Below are positions 34,865 to 48,039 of a DNA stretch of 64,000 nt, one piece after another (the stretch's first letter is position 1; every line of letters begins with the position of its first letter). The stretch comes from Microcebus murinus. Lineage: Eukaryota > Chordata > Mammalia > Primates > Cheirogaleidae. The translations under genes and the position numbers were made by a program. A model generated the notes under the pieces. It made no database searches and was not told where the DNA came from. It saw only the letters and a program-made list of their open reading frames with translations. Location: contig NC_134109.1 in assembly GCF_040939455.1 (NCBI RefSeq), forward strand, positions 57,998,001 to 58,062,000, written 5' to 3'.

Positions 34865-37800
34865 CTGTTCTAAAACTGCTTTTAAACTGTTAAGGGGTCT
34901 ATTCTTCTCTTTTTTTTCTGTTTTGCCTTTAGCCAGGTATCCATGACATTAGATTGTTGTCTTTATTTTGAATGAAACATTTGAAAAGTCTTAAAAAATA
35001 TGTCTTTCTGAAGTGGAAATATTATTAATTTGAAAAAATGTTAATCCAACTATTAAAGATAGTTAAACTATTGTCAGATTAACAGTGCTTGACTTTAATA
35101 TTTTTAATTTGATGCTAATTATAATTACCATGAATATCTCTTTTCCTAACATCTTTCTTCCAAAATTTGGAGAGTTTTGTACACATCAAATACATCTTAG
35201 CAATGTTCAGGTCAACTATTACTACTTCTCCTTTCACCCATTCCTCCACCCAACCCTTCTCATGGCCCTATTTTCCACGGAAGAAAATAAGTGGGAGGGA
35301 AAAAAAATAGGCAACTTGTTAAAAGTCGCTAAGGAGTGGTTGCAGGAAACCAGGTTTACTAGCTGAGTCCAGTGCCTCGAGGCAGTTAAGTAAAGTGCAT
35401 GGGCTCTTTCCCTTTGAAAAGACTGTCTCCTGACAAAGCTGATGTCTGAACATTTTTAGATAGCCCAGTTCTATATTTTATCACTGGAATTAATGGGTAC
35501 CCCCCCCCCATGAATGTGGGTAGGTTTTTGTGAATGTGTGCTGCATATTGTACATGTGAATAGACCAAACAGTCTGGAAATGTCAGAATCTTGCAGCCAC
35601 TGAGAGGCAGTTTTATCACGGAATTTTATACCAGTGTGCATCTAAAGCTAATTTGCAAGCCACTGCAAGGCAATTGTTAGGTACCCAAGGGTCTGGATCC
35701 TATAATGCATATCTTGGTGTATCTGGGACCCAAGAGAATGACTTTATCTTAGATGAAATTCAACAAATGTTTGTGAACCAAATTATATTAAAATGTTTAA
35801 CTCTGTTTAAAAATAGATTTTGTCCTTTTTTTAAAAAATAAGAAAATTGCCATACTATCTTTTTTTTTTTTACTTTGTAGGACATGTGATTTACTCTTCA
35901 ATAGATTTAATTTATTCTTAATTCCTTTCTATGTCCCGTTCATGGTGTGATGACCACCTGCATTTTAAAGCATTATAAATGCCTTGACCTGCAGAGGCTA
36001 GTAAATTGGCAATTGTGATGTTGATGGAATTTTCATTTTATTCCTAGAGTATCAACTTGTTGGTTCTTCTTGAGAGACATTTTTAGAGACTTATGGGCCC
36101 TTCTAATTTCTCCTGTGCAACACTTCACTTTCTTAATATGTAAAGGAAGGCATTTCATCCCTTAATCAGACACCATGATTGTTGTTTATCACATTTCCTA
36201 TGGTTATGCTGTGTTGGCATTTAGGTATACTTGTTCTGGTGAGGTTATACACATACTGTGCTACACCTGAATTCTGCACTTTCTTTGCCTCCCCAAGCTG
36301 TGTGCATGAACTGCCTATTACTTTTCAGGCACAGGTTTTGGTACTGACATGGTTCTCAGACTCATTCTATGGATTTGGTTCCTGGTTCCTCTTCTGGGAT
36401 AGTGACAGGATTCTGAGCCTGGCAAATAATTAGCTCATGCCTGGCATCCCAGGAAGGACTGAGGGCTTCGTTAGAGCCTGTAAGTCACACCATGCAGGTG
36501 CTTCACAGGTGCACACTGCCATTATGGTATCCATACCTGCCCCAGTATTAGAAATAAACTCTTCCTCAGCCTTGGGATTCTATGATTAAAAATCTAGAAG
36601 TTGTGAGTAACCTCTTATAAATTCATTCTTCTTTTAAAACCAAACACAAAATCCTCTAGCAACACACTAAGTCTAAGTGATTGACATTTTATTTGACACT
36701 TTCTTTTAAGACATCTGGACCTGTTAGTATCTGTTAGACAAGCAGGATTGTAGTGCCAAGTACACATGCTGCTACATTCCCACTTGGAGAAACTGGACTT
36801 CAGAATTCAACCTAAAGAATCGTGTAGTTAAACAATATCCTGTCCTAACAACATTCTGCTCAGAATGGATTGGTTTACTTGGAACTTAAAATTGACCCAT
36901 TGGAATGCTTTATTTATGATCCTTATAGCCTTAATAACAAAGTTAAAATCATTTTAAGCTATATATCACTCAGCAACATTTAAAAATCATATTTTAATTT
37001 TGTCTTTTAAAGAACAAATTTCTCCCAAACCCCCATAATAAAAAGAGTAATTTAAATAGATTATTTTCTTACTGTATTTTTAAGGTTATTATAATATCTA
37101 TAGTCCTATTAGGGTGGTCTGGGAATTTCCTCATTTTCTCTTGATTCACAAAGTCATAATAAGTAAAGTTTTCACTGGAAAGTTCTAGTGGCACCCCAAT
37201 AATAAAAGCATAATAAAAACAAATGGAGTAAATCCATAAGTTTATGCTGCAAGTAAAATTTGAATTATTTAAAATTTATGAGATTTTTTTATATTGTTGA
37301 TTTTTGAGTCAATTTCATATATGCACCAGGCCATTAACATAAACAAACCTTCAATTTTTATTCCTTGGACAAGAGTCTTATTTTACTAGGATGTTTATAT
37401 ACATCATCAATATGCAGCTTCACAATTAAATGTTTGATTTATGACATAATCATATTTTCTAATCCTGTTTCAGTCTGAAACCAGCATAACATATTGGTGT
37501 TGTGTGTCTATTAAAAGACTCATGGCCAGCCATTTTATTAAAATTTTATTAAAAGTGAGGATTAATTTTTCCCCTTCTTTTGAGGAAATGAAAACACTCT
37601 TTGAGAGAACTAAAAAAGTGAATATCACTAACTAGGAAACACCTTCTTGGTCATTTCTACTCCCTTGGTAACGCTCCGTGCACCTGCCTCTGATTGTATG
37701 TGTTCTTTGCCAGCATGGTATTTTTACCTACACCAACCTTCACCACAGATCTTTTTTTTAATGCATTTGCCTTAATGCTTGCTGATTGACAACTTCATCT

Positions 37801-39815
37801 CTATTAACTATTTAGTTTCCTTTCAGGCAACATCATATTCACTTTCCAAGTGTGTAATCTTTTCATAGCCCAATAAAATAAATGTGTTTTGTGAACTTCT
37901 TTGATTTGCTGCTTCTTGCCAAGTTTTTTTCTACTTCTTTACTGATCTCCACAATGAGCATTTCACTCTTGGTCTCTTGAAGGTGTATGTTAGTTGATGA
38001 AGTTCCATTGTACAAATAGAACCAAGCCAAAACTTGCCATTCAAAAGATAAAGCCAGAAGAGAATAAAGGCCATATGTCAATACCGAGAAAAAGACTGAC
38101 TGCAGCTATTTTTCCCTGCTTGGTGTTTATAGTTATTTCTATGGAAACTGCACGTGGATTTCTGAGGATTGAATTTGACCCTAGGGATGTACACAAGTAA
38201 CTTTGAAAACATTTGGTCCATTAACTTTGGGATCATCATATAATTATGCTTGTCCTTCTCTTTAACTCCTAACTGCAGATAACGTGACATGTATGAGACC
38301 ATCGTGGCATTTGTGCTGGGGGGTTTTGTGTGTGTCTTTTTGGGAGGGACGGGGGGGGTGAAGGGTTATGGTGGAGGCTGCTTCTGCTTATGGAGGATTA
38401 TGCAGTACAGAATAGCGCGTTAGCTCCCTCCTCCACATTTCCTCACTGCTTAGAATGTGAACCAGAAGTTCTTCTATTTGTCCTATTAATTCAGATTTTC
38501 CATTAATGACGGGTAGGAACAAAAACAGTTGGCTTATCTGTCTCTTCTATCCCTGTCCCTGCCCCCCCCACCACATCCTACCTCTGTTTTCTCTCAGTAA
38601 ATAGCTGATTGGTAGGTTTAAAATTATAAGGAAATTCTGTTGCATTTCCCTCACAGTGTAGAGAGATAATCAGATCACACTATCTTTGCCTATAGTTTGA
38701 CTGTTTGTGGTCACACCTTATAGTTTTAATTGCACAAAATATGTGTTCATATGTGTATACTTAAAGATGATTTTTTAATTTTACTCACATTAGGAAAAAA
38801 CAAAAACAAAAAATGTAATACCAGTAGAAGATACCATTTCAAAGGGTAAGGCCCACTAGAGGAAGGTGAAGATTAGCAAATAAGAACCAGAGAGAGGAGT
38901 TTTAGGAAGAGAGAACTTGAGAAGACTGCTTTTAAGATGTGGAGTATAACACGTGGTAGGATCTGTGATAATCGTAAAAGTATTTTTCCTTGATGGGACT
39001 CCTGATGATATTGGGCACCTGAGTACTCTTTCAGAATGCGTGATACCTAAAATTAATCCTACAAATTATTTTTTAATTTTTTTAACAAGAGAGGAAATAT
39101 GGTATGGAGAAAATGGAAGTAGTAAATGTTTTTGCTCTGAAGGATTAAACTTCAGAGTTTTAACTAACAAGTTTACAGAGTAAATGTACAAATTAAGGTT
39201 TTCCTACATAAGGGTATCCACATAATGTCCAATTTTAGATGTTTCAGGGATCATTAGTTGGATGGTGTCCTTTGCGTGCCCTGCCATAGCCTACACTTTG
39301 GACATTTCACAGTTTATTAGCAACTTGATCGCAAACCAATTTTTCTATTTATTTAATACTTGGGCCAACATCTTGATGGGGGAGGGGTATGTTACAGCTT
39401 TGACTGTGGGTTTTCAATTACCCATGTGGTCTGCCTCCCATTAACAGGAATAATTGGGAACTGGATGTGTAGAATACAGATTCACAGCCTTCGACAAATG
39501 CTGCTAGAAACATGAATTTTACAGGCCTCTGTTAAAGTCTCTTCAAAAGGATCAAGATTTAAGATACAAGAGCTCAGATATACATACTCCTTTCTCTCTC
39601 CCTCACATCTCTCTCTCCTAAATGTAAAATATCCCCCTTTTGTCTCCTTCTTTAGGACCAGCATGGGACCCATCACATGAGACACTGACATAATTTTAAG
39701 TCCTCTAGTCACACAGTTCTGTGGGGAAATAGTTGTTGTTCCAACTATACTGCTGCATATTTATAAAAAAGAGAGAACTTATCTAGTAACACTAAAAAAT
39801 TTTTCATACTATCAT
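34865..39815. other. Long intronic stretch, no gene recognised
   Basis: AT-rich unique sequence. Local features are a C9 run at 35502-35510, a G-rich run near 38345-38360 and scattered short open frames without domains. No exon with carrier-family similarity was found on the + strand. Confidence 0.45.
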
Positions 39816-39817
39816 TT

Positions 39818-40080
39818 TTAAAAACCCAACTTTTAATTGAAGTATAGTATAATGCAGAAAAGTACACATAAGTGTACAGTTCAGTGAATTTTCACAAGCT
39901 AGAAAAGTGCCCATGTATCCAGCACTCAGACCAAGACACAGAACATTTTTAGCTCCCAGAAGCCTCCTGGTGCCTCCTTCCAATCTGTTGTGCCCCATCC
40001 CCACCAAAGGTAAGAACCATCCCAATGTTGACTCTTTCTAATTTTCAAACATCACATCATTTTCTCACCAGGTTTATTGG
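39818..40080 (-). mobile_element. L1M 3' UTR fragment
   Basis: AACTTTTAATTGAAGTATAG, AAGTGTACAGTTCAGTGAAT and ACCAAGACACAGAACATTTT match the antisense L1M 3' UTR. Confidence 0.8.
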
Positions 40081-40084
40081 CTGA

Positions 40085-43015
40085 TTTTTGTGGGAGAGCA
40101 AAGGGGGGTGGTTAATCCCCTATAGCTGGCTTCTTTGCATTGTGGGATTTTCCTAGCTGTTAATTATTAACTTTTCCTTAAAATAAAACTTCCATTGTAT
40201 AAGGAGAAAAACTCCATGAGCACAGTACATGTGATATAAATCACTTTTATGTCTGTGAAACAGCTGAGTTTACATTTTTATTACATTGTTTGAAAAAGTA
40301 TCTTTTCATCTGGAAAGAATCAGTTTAAAATGTGATTGTCAACACAACTAAACCAGTTTTCTGTTTAAAATGGCTGCTGGTGGAGCTAAGAACTATAATT
40401 AAGCCAGGTTTTTCTTCATAGACATTAGTTACAAAAACCTAGAAATTTTCTCTCAGGTTTGCAAGAGAAATTTCTTTACTTTAAAAAGCAGGTAAGGTGT
40501 TTTCGTTTAGGTGGAGGAAGTAAATAAGTAATGAATAAGAATTCATTATTAGCATTCACAGAATGCTATAAGAATGCTTATAAGAATTCATATAAGCATT
40601 CACAGGGCAGAATGCTTTCCTGTGAAAGATGATTTAGTGGTATGGTTTTAAATTAAATGTAAAGTAATATATGCATTTATAAAGTGTTGCCTAGTAGGAA
40701 TACTTTAGTTTGAAAAGATTTTTATTAATACTTTTTAATTAATTAGCAACTTTGCATAATTTTCTCTCTAAAAATTTTAGATTTAAATAATTCTGAGAGG
40801 ATTCTTCTTGAAATATACTAGAGATCGTTAGAGTAGCCATTCTAATATAGATATAAACTGCAGTTTGAAAGCCTGTAGTAGCTGTTACTTACATTCACAA
40901 ATTTCTTACTATATTTTGACATAATAAAAAAAGGATGGATCTTTTGCTGCATTTAATTTTGCACTCTATTTTGAAATGAAAATTGATATATGCCATGTTC
41001 CTTTTATTACTAAAATAATTTGGAAGATGTAATAGAGATTTTGAATTCACACAACCCCCTTGTTTCTAGGTAGTTTTATAATAGTCTGACTTTCCTAGAT
41101 TCCTGATTTGAAAAGTTTATTTTTCAAAACATAGAGCAATCATCACTGCTCAATTGTGTGTGCTAGCTAACCTTTCATCTTAAACCAGATTTTGAAAATC
41201 CCATTATTTTTTGGCTCCTCTAACAGAGGACTTATTTTTATACCCTCAAAAGTGTTGCAGGCATTTTGGAGAACAAAATTTCTCATAACCCATAATTGAG
41301 TCAACTATGTGAACTGTTTAAATAGTTTGAGAAGAACAGAAACATTTTTAGTATTTATCCAATATAGATTCATCTGCAAAAGAATTTTGTGAATTCACAA
41401 TGCTGAATCCATAATTTTTTATGAGCTAAAGCAGAGTAACTGGATCATTCAGCATTTTAGCTTACATAATTTTGAAGGCAGAAGGAAAGATAAGGGTGAT
41501 TTACAGATTTAAGTGGGATAATGCACCGACTCTCAAAAATTAAGATTAGAACTGATGGAAATTTCTGCACAGATCTGCAGCTTTGATGATGATGATGATT
41601 TATTTTGAGCTAGTAAATAATTATTATTTTTACTTATTGCTTTTGTATTATCACTGTAAATATACTTATATCTAAGATGCAGCACACTTCAGAAAGGAAA
41701 TTTAGATGCTGGGGCCGATAGGTATTACATGCTATTCCATGAAGCCTGCAAATCTCATGTTGAAAGCTTCCTAATCAGTACTCTGTGCACACCTTTCTCT
41801 TTTTATCAATTACTGATTTAGCTGTATACTCTTCTTCACTAGAAAAAATATATATAAATCTAAGTTAGAACATGAATTTTTATATGGGTGAGATAAATAT
41901 TTTTCTGCCTATTTTTTAGATTTATATATTTTTCTTAATATTTTATTTTTATCCTACCTTGCCTACGTGTGTGTGTGCTGACTGATAGGTATAGGATATA
42001 GTGAATGCTGCCTGTTCTGTTTGAGGAAGATTGACATAGCTGAATTTTCAGAAGGGAAGGTGCTAGCAAAATGAAAGCATAATCACCACCTTAAATATAT
42101 AAGTATCTCAAACTACCAGTGATTTTCTTAAAAAGGAATGGCATGTTATTTCTTCAGTCTTTGTCCTTTTTTTCCCTGAAGATAAGGGCTTTTTTCCCCT
42201 CTGCCAAAAAAAAAAAAAAAAAATCTATGAAATACTTTAAGGAAAACAAGATTCTCCATAGCAGAAATTCAAACATAAAAAAAAGAAAAAAAGAAATTCA
42301 AACATCAAAAAAAAAAATTCAAACATGAAATGACTTATATAATTCATTTCACTGCATTTATTTATGAGAAATTATCCTAGTAATGTAATGTCACTGTTAA
42401 CTTCAAGTAATTAAACTCCCTGTAAAGTTTTTTATTTCTATCATAAAGTTAATATTTGTATATATTTTACTTAGTAGCCCATAAATGAAATTAAGTGGAC
42501 AATGTTAAATAGTCAAATGTTAATACATAATTGAAATAAAATACATGTACAAAAACAACAGAGACATTAGGTAAACAAGTATTTTTCTCTGGGAAATCTG
42601 AGATATTTTATTTGATTGTGGACACAGTAAAAATGAGTAAAACCAAATCTACAAAAATCCTTTCACCTGGAATTTATAAATTTGACAAGTCCATTAAGCC
42701 ATAAACCCTGATGGTTGGAAAACTGATCTTTTCTAGGTGAGTAAAATCACTACAGAGAAAGGGATGACTTACTTTTCATGAGAGCCAAACCAGTAAGACA
42801 AGTTTAGTTCCCTGGAATATGAGGTCCTCTTAGCAAAGGAGAAGACAGATAGATGACAGCCAAGCACATACTTTCAGTATCGACAGAATCCAAAGATTTC
42901 CATCAGAACTGTAAACATAGGTACAGACACATTCCTTACTTGGTTGTGAAATCAAAAGATGCAATGTAAATGCTAAATATTTTATAGTATTATAAGAGAA
43001 TATCTGAAGCCTTTT
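40085..43015. other. Intronic DNA with simple and local repeats
   Basis: A local duplication lies at 40536-40616 (TAAGAATTCAT...GCATTCACAG twice, about 45 bp apart). There is a (GAT)n run near 41584-41599. An A-rich tract at 42205-42330 contains three copies of AAATTCAAACAT. No gene is seen. Confidence 0.55.
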
Positions 43016-43019
43016 TGTC

Positions 43020-43740
43020 TTTCAGCACACACAGGTCCCGAATGCCTGTCCTTAGTTGCTGTGGTTATCCACGATTAGAGTGTGGTGTGGTGCTTGGGCT
43101 CAGGTGATCCGTAAAGGGGGTGGGCTGTGAAGAGATGGCGTCCTCAGCTGCCCGCCGCGGTGGCTCAACCTTCCATGACCACCATTCTTTGTTGAGAATT
43201 GTTGGCAGTGGCAGCAGTTTGCAGCTTCAGATAAGAGCTGCCGTTTTCGGGTAATGCCCTCGATCAGAGCCCCGATCAGAGCCCTGATGACAGACTGTAG
43301 ACTGCAGGCTTTTTCAGGTGTTCTGTTTGCTCAGCAATCCTTCAGTGCCAGTCTCCTCCAAAGAGCGAGCGAGATCCATCGGTAATGGACATCAGCCATT
43401 AGGCTCGTAGTATTTGTCATCTATCAGGTTACTGCTTTGTTACTCGCAAGTGATGAATGGATGCTGTTATGCTTTAAGAAAATAAAGCAATGCCGTAAAT
43501 ATGTCCAGACTTATAAAAGTGGCCATTTTATTCCTTCCATTTCTTGAGAAACAAACAGAGTACTCCCAAAATGCTAGTCCTTTCCTTGCAAAGTGTGGAG
43601 AGCAATGTGCTTTATGTTAGTGTTTGTAGTTGCTTAGCGTCCACATCAAACAAATTACTCTGAGTGTCTATATGGTGTTTTGCCTTGGTTTGATACAGCT
43701 AAGTTTATGCTTTGCACAAGCATTCTGATTAAAACAGGCA
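43020..43740. promoter_or_regulatory. CpG-retaining unique block, candidate regulatory element
   Basis: This is the most CpG-rich repeat-free segment of the window (TGCCCGCCGCGGTGGCTC, GCCGTTTTCGGG, AGAGCGAGCGAGATCCATCG). It includes a CTTTGTT SOX-type site and a short tandem GATCAGAGCCC pair near 43262-43284. There is no long open frame and no transposon. It may be a distal enhancer or small CpG island; activity is not shown. Confidence 0.35.
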
Positions 43741-44289
43741 GGCTTGCAAAGAACTATTCACAGAAACCATTTGTACTTGCATGAAAAAACCCAAACAAGG
43801 AATTTAGGTGTTAAAAATAGCATGAGAGCAAAGCAATTCTCCATCTTAGTTATTTATGTTGACTGGACATGTTTCTGCATCACAGAAGAAGTAAAAGTTT
43901 CTAAAGATTTCTTGTTATATTTCAGTAAGAAATTTCTAGAGAATTATATTTACTTGATATTATGTTTTACACATTTGCACCCATGTTCATATATTTATAC
44001 AGTTTTTAGAATAATATTAATTCTGTTTAGTATAAAATGGGTTGTGTATAATCACTTTTTGTCTTTTCTAAATTAATGTCATTTTCAACATTTCAAAATT
44101 CTTCAAGAATGTCTGTCCTTTTTTAAAGTGCCCAGAAATTAAATTCTAGAACTAGCATGCTAAGTATGTTTTAAAACCACTTGAATTTCATCTGTTGTTT
44201 TAATTCTTTAAAAAATGTACTGGCCTCTTTGCAAAGAAAAGAAAAATTAATGGTGACAGTCCAGAGGTAATATAATAAATGAGGATCCT

Positions 44290-44830
44290 AGCCAGGATTA
44301 GTATCCATGACTGTGTCCCCCCGTCCCCACCATAGTTTCCATGGCTTCTCAGGATATTCTGATTAGAGTATATTTCAAGGGCCGTTTCACTGACTCCATC
44401 TCAATGGGCTCTTTCCTCTTTTCCCTCTCTCTGCTCCTCTTGCCAACTAATGCAAAACTCCTTCCAGCACCTGAGAGCAGGTGCCTGGCATTATGCATGA
44501 ATCTAGCCCATCCAGGGCCACTGAGTGAATGGTAAAAAGTACCAACCTAGTTCCTGCCCCGACACTGGCAACTGCTGCTATCAAGGCTCTCAGTATTGCT
44601 TCTGCAACCCTCAAGCAAGAAAAATCTTATAGAGGACAGTGGCTGTGTGTGTTTATTTTATTACCACAGGCTCATAATTGCCAGAGAGGTGAGGGGCCTC
44701 ACCTCCATCAGCTCTAATTGCTGCGAAAGTCTGTGGCCTCAACCAAGGCTGCAGCATGGCCGGGAACATTTCCTGTACAGAGGCTGGGGCCTGGGGTGCA
44801 GGCGATATGCCAAACTTTCAAACTTTCCCC
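44290..44830. promoter_or_regulatory. Candidate regulatory block with paired CACCT palindromes
   Basis: Unique, relatively GC-rich. GCACCTG-AGAG-CAGGTGC at 44467-44484 and GAGGTGAGG-GG-CCTCACCTC at 44686-44705 are both perfect inverted repeats carrying CACCT/AGGTG on each arm. ZEB-family factors bind such paired CACCT elements. The open frames at 44341-44922 overlap in different frames and are not convincing genes. Confidence 0.3.
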
Positions 44831-45354
44831 ACCCCACCCCCATTTTCATGCCATTTTTTGGTCTTATTTTCTACATGGACCTTAAAAGGCATTTTAAAAT
44901 GCAGGGACATCTAATTGAATGAAGGCAGCAGTTAATTGCACAATACCTCTGTGCTCTAAGGTAAAAAAATTAGAGTGATCTTAGGACTCAGGGGAATAGT
45001 CTTGTAAAAAGATTGTTGGGGGAATTAAACTGTCTATGAATTTAAGCCTGCAAAATGGTATCCCTGGGAATTTAGATACAAATTGGGAATATTCTAGAAT
45101 TCATTTAGTGGCAAATCACCTGATTCATTTTGAAGTGAGGATTGTTCTAATTGTCCTATTGGGAATGGGCCTTTTCTAATTGCAGAAATATTATAGTATA
45201 TCTTTTCAGTAAGCTATCTATAGAAAACAAAGTCACCTCTGGGTTGCCCAGTGTTTAGATTCAGGTATTCATACATAGGTTTTTATAAAATGCCAGTATA
45301 TCAATTGTATTTGAAGAACAATATAGAGGCTTGAAACGTGCCAAACAGCAGGGA

Positions 45355-45570
45355 ACAGGAATAACCTTTAACGAGTGCTTACTCTGGTGCTGGTTCCTTT
45401 ACACACATTACATTATGTGATCTTCACAACAACCTTTGAGGTGGGTTTTATTGTCCCCATTTTATAGGTGGAAACCGAGGTGCCCGAGGTCCCACAGCTA
45501 ATAAATAAATCCAGGCGTGTCTGATTCCAGAGCCCACGCTCTTGCCTGTACACCAGGGTGCCTCCTAAGG
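45355..45570 (-). mobile_element. MIR
   Basis: Good antisense MIR: GATCTTCACAACAACCTTTG, TTGTCCCCATTTTATAGGTG, then GAGGTCCCACAGCTAATAAA and CCAGAGCCCACGCTCTTGCC. Confidence 0.9.
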
Positions 45571-46084
45571 ATCAAACCTGTGGACAAGGTCTTAAATGAC
45601 TAGAAATATCACATTTGGCCCCAAGAAATGATGTTCACTGATACCATATTTTTTGTTTCTATCAAAGTGCTTCACTTATCGGAGCAGAATTTCAGTGTCT
45701 GTTTCCAGCTGGTCTCAGGTCACATAGTCTGTTTATTAAGCATTTAATAAAGAATTGTAAGAGTCCCCATCTTCACTGTGATGGGACTTTGTAATATAAA
45801 CACGCATTAAAGAAATAAGAGCTCAAACATCCATTCTCCACAGGTGTTGCCGTACATGTCTGTTCTTGTACCCTCATTATTCTTCTTGCAGGGTGACTAC
45901 ATCTGGCCCCCTGAATGTGCTTTCATCAAAAGAATGCTTTAATATAGGGCCTGAGCATGCAAAGACAACCAACTTCAAATTGAACTTAAATTATGCAGGA
46001 TGCTGACACACTGATCTATATAACCTGCTTTTCATATTGAAGTTTTAAACCACATAACAATGGTAATGCTAATAATAATTTGTA

Positions 46085-46235
46085 TTTCAGTAGCACCTTT
46101 TGGTAAAAAGCTCAAATAGCTTTATGGCTATTGTCTCAATAATCCCCTCACCATCCCTCCAGGGCAGATGAGGGAAAATAAATACATCTCCACTTTTCAC
46201 ATGCAGAAAATTAGGCACAGTGAGGTTACTTTCAG
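46085..46235 (-). mobile_element. MIR-like remnant
   Basis: AATAGCTTTATGGCTATTGT, CTCCACTTTTCACATGCAGA and TTAGGCACAGTGAGGTTA have antisense MIR order but are strongly diverged. Confidence 0.45.
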
Positions 46236-46784
46236 GGTGACTAGGAGAGGGATGTGTTGGACTATTAAATGCACATTCATGAATCCAACATGGTTTCTGT
46301 TTGTTCGCTAGTTGGTTTAGTTTAGTCTAGGTTTGTAGTCAAACCCAAGAACCAAATAGAATCAGAATTCCATGGGAAAAAACAAAGCAGTTCAAGAACA
46401 TGTGGTTCACTTTGCTCCATTCACAAGCATTCACCTTTATGCCAGAAAGGAATGTTCTGGCCTTAAGTGGTTTCCCTGATCCATTTTAATAAGAGGAATG
46501 ACTGTGTGTCCTTAACCTGATTCTGTTCCCCATGAGAGTATAGAAACATATTAAGACACTGTGTTGAACCATCTCCTTCTGGCTACCAATCCTCTATTAG
46601 AAGAACTGATTAATCTATATTTTCATGACGGAATCAGGAACAGTAAGGTTAGATGACATTCTGTGAATGTTATCTAAAAATTCATTTTAGCTATCAGTTC
46701 CAATGTTGCACCTCTTTGCTCCCAACATTAAACATCTTTTAAAAACAAACTGCCAAATATATAAAGTATGGTAAGTGTACAGAA

Positions 46785-46880
46785 TCCCAGAGCCTCTGTT
46801 TTCCTTATCTATAAACTGGGAATCATGGTAGGTTTGGCACATGTTTGGCACATGGTAAGCACTCACTCAATGTTTCCATT
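46785..46880 (+). mobile_element. MIR fragment
   Basis: GCCTCTGTTTTCCTTATCTA and GGCACATGGTAAGCACTCAC are the sense MIR 3' half. Confidence 0.65.
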
Positions 46881-47770
46881 CCCATCTCTCCACTTGATTG
46901 AGGAAAGAGAGACACAAAGCTTAACCAGTCCAGGTTTCCCCCTCATTTCTGCTAGTGCCACTCTTGTCTCCTAGAAGTTGTCTGGTTGATCTTAGCTTAC
47001 ATGTCTGTTTCTAAAAGGAAGGGATGTGCTGCAATCTGGGGACGCCTGAAGTTACCATTCCTAACCAAGGTCATTTGCGGTCCAGCTGTCACAAACACAG
47101 AGAGAGATTATGGTTGGCTTTAAATCTCACTGAAGAGGGTAAGGTCAGCTCTAGAAAAGACAGTGTGCTGCTTAGGAGAGGTCTTAGGTCTCTCTTGCAT
47201 AGAACCATTGCTACAGAAGAGCTATCTGTCACCCTTCTCCAGCTAGAGAATAAAAATAACCAGGGGCAATGTTCTGGTAGGATGTGGATCATCTAGACTG
47301 CATGAATGTATACGTTTTTATCAGGAACTATTGAACTTCTTGCATAACAAGCCTGATTTACAACACTATTTCTTGTGCAAATAGTCAATGGAAATCAAAT
47401 GTGTCTATTGAATTATGTGCTGGAAAATGCCCCAAGCCACAGCTTGATATAAACATTCCTCAATCTGCCATTAAGAACTCATCTATAGTTCCTGGAATCC
47501 GTTGCTCAAGACTAATAACTTTTGTCAATAAAATTTCTGACAACCTGGGTAATCCTTATTATGGTACATGGAGACTTTCAACAAAAAATGTAAAAAAAAA
47601 AAACCCTTGCCCTTTACTTTTCTTTCCCATTTTGATTAGTTTTTTAGAAAGTTAATCATCCCGGAAACACAAATTTGGACAGTGTCCTCACTGACCAGAG
47701 GCTTTGGGAATGGGAAGTGGGTACAGAACACAGAAAGTAGTTCCTGATTTGCATTAATTCACACTGAATG
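46880..47770. other. Intronic DNA, nothing recognised
   Basis: Open frames on opposite strands at 47024-47296 and 47089-47292 overlap one another and show no domain. Confidence 0.4.
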
Positions 47771-48039
47771 TCCAAGTGAGTGACATCAGCAAGATGGTGG
47801 AATAGTTGTTTTCTACCATCATCTTCCAACAGTGCACTGATTTTGCACCACTCACAGACAAGAGTACTTTATGAGAGTTCAGGAGTCCAGTGAAGTTCCA
47901 GCCACTCTTGGAGCAAAAACTCCAAGAATAGATACATTGTAGAGGATAATAAAAACAGTTTTATTTTACTTATGTTCCCCTTTTCCAAGGTGGCACAGCT
48001 CAGTGCCAAGAGAGACTCCCTTGGCCTGTGACTTTAAGT

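Noticed and set aside
35502..35510. C9 run as a G-quadruplex
   Set aside because: A single run only; needs four G-tracts.
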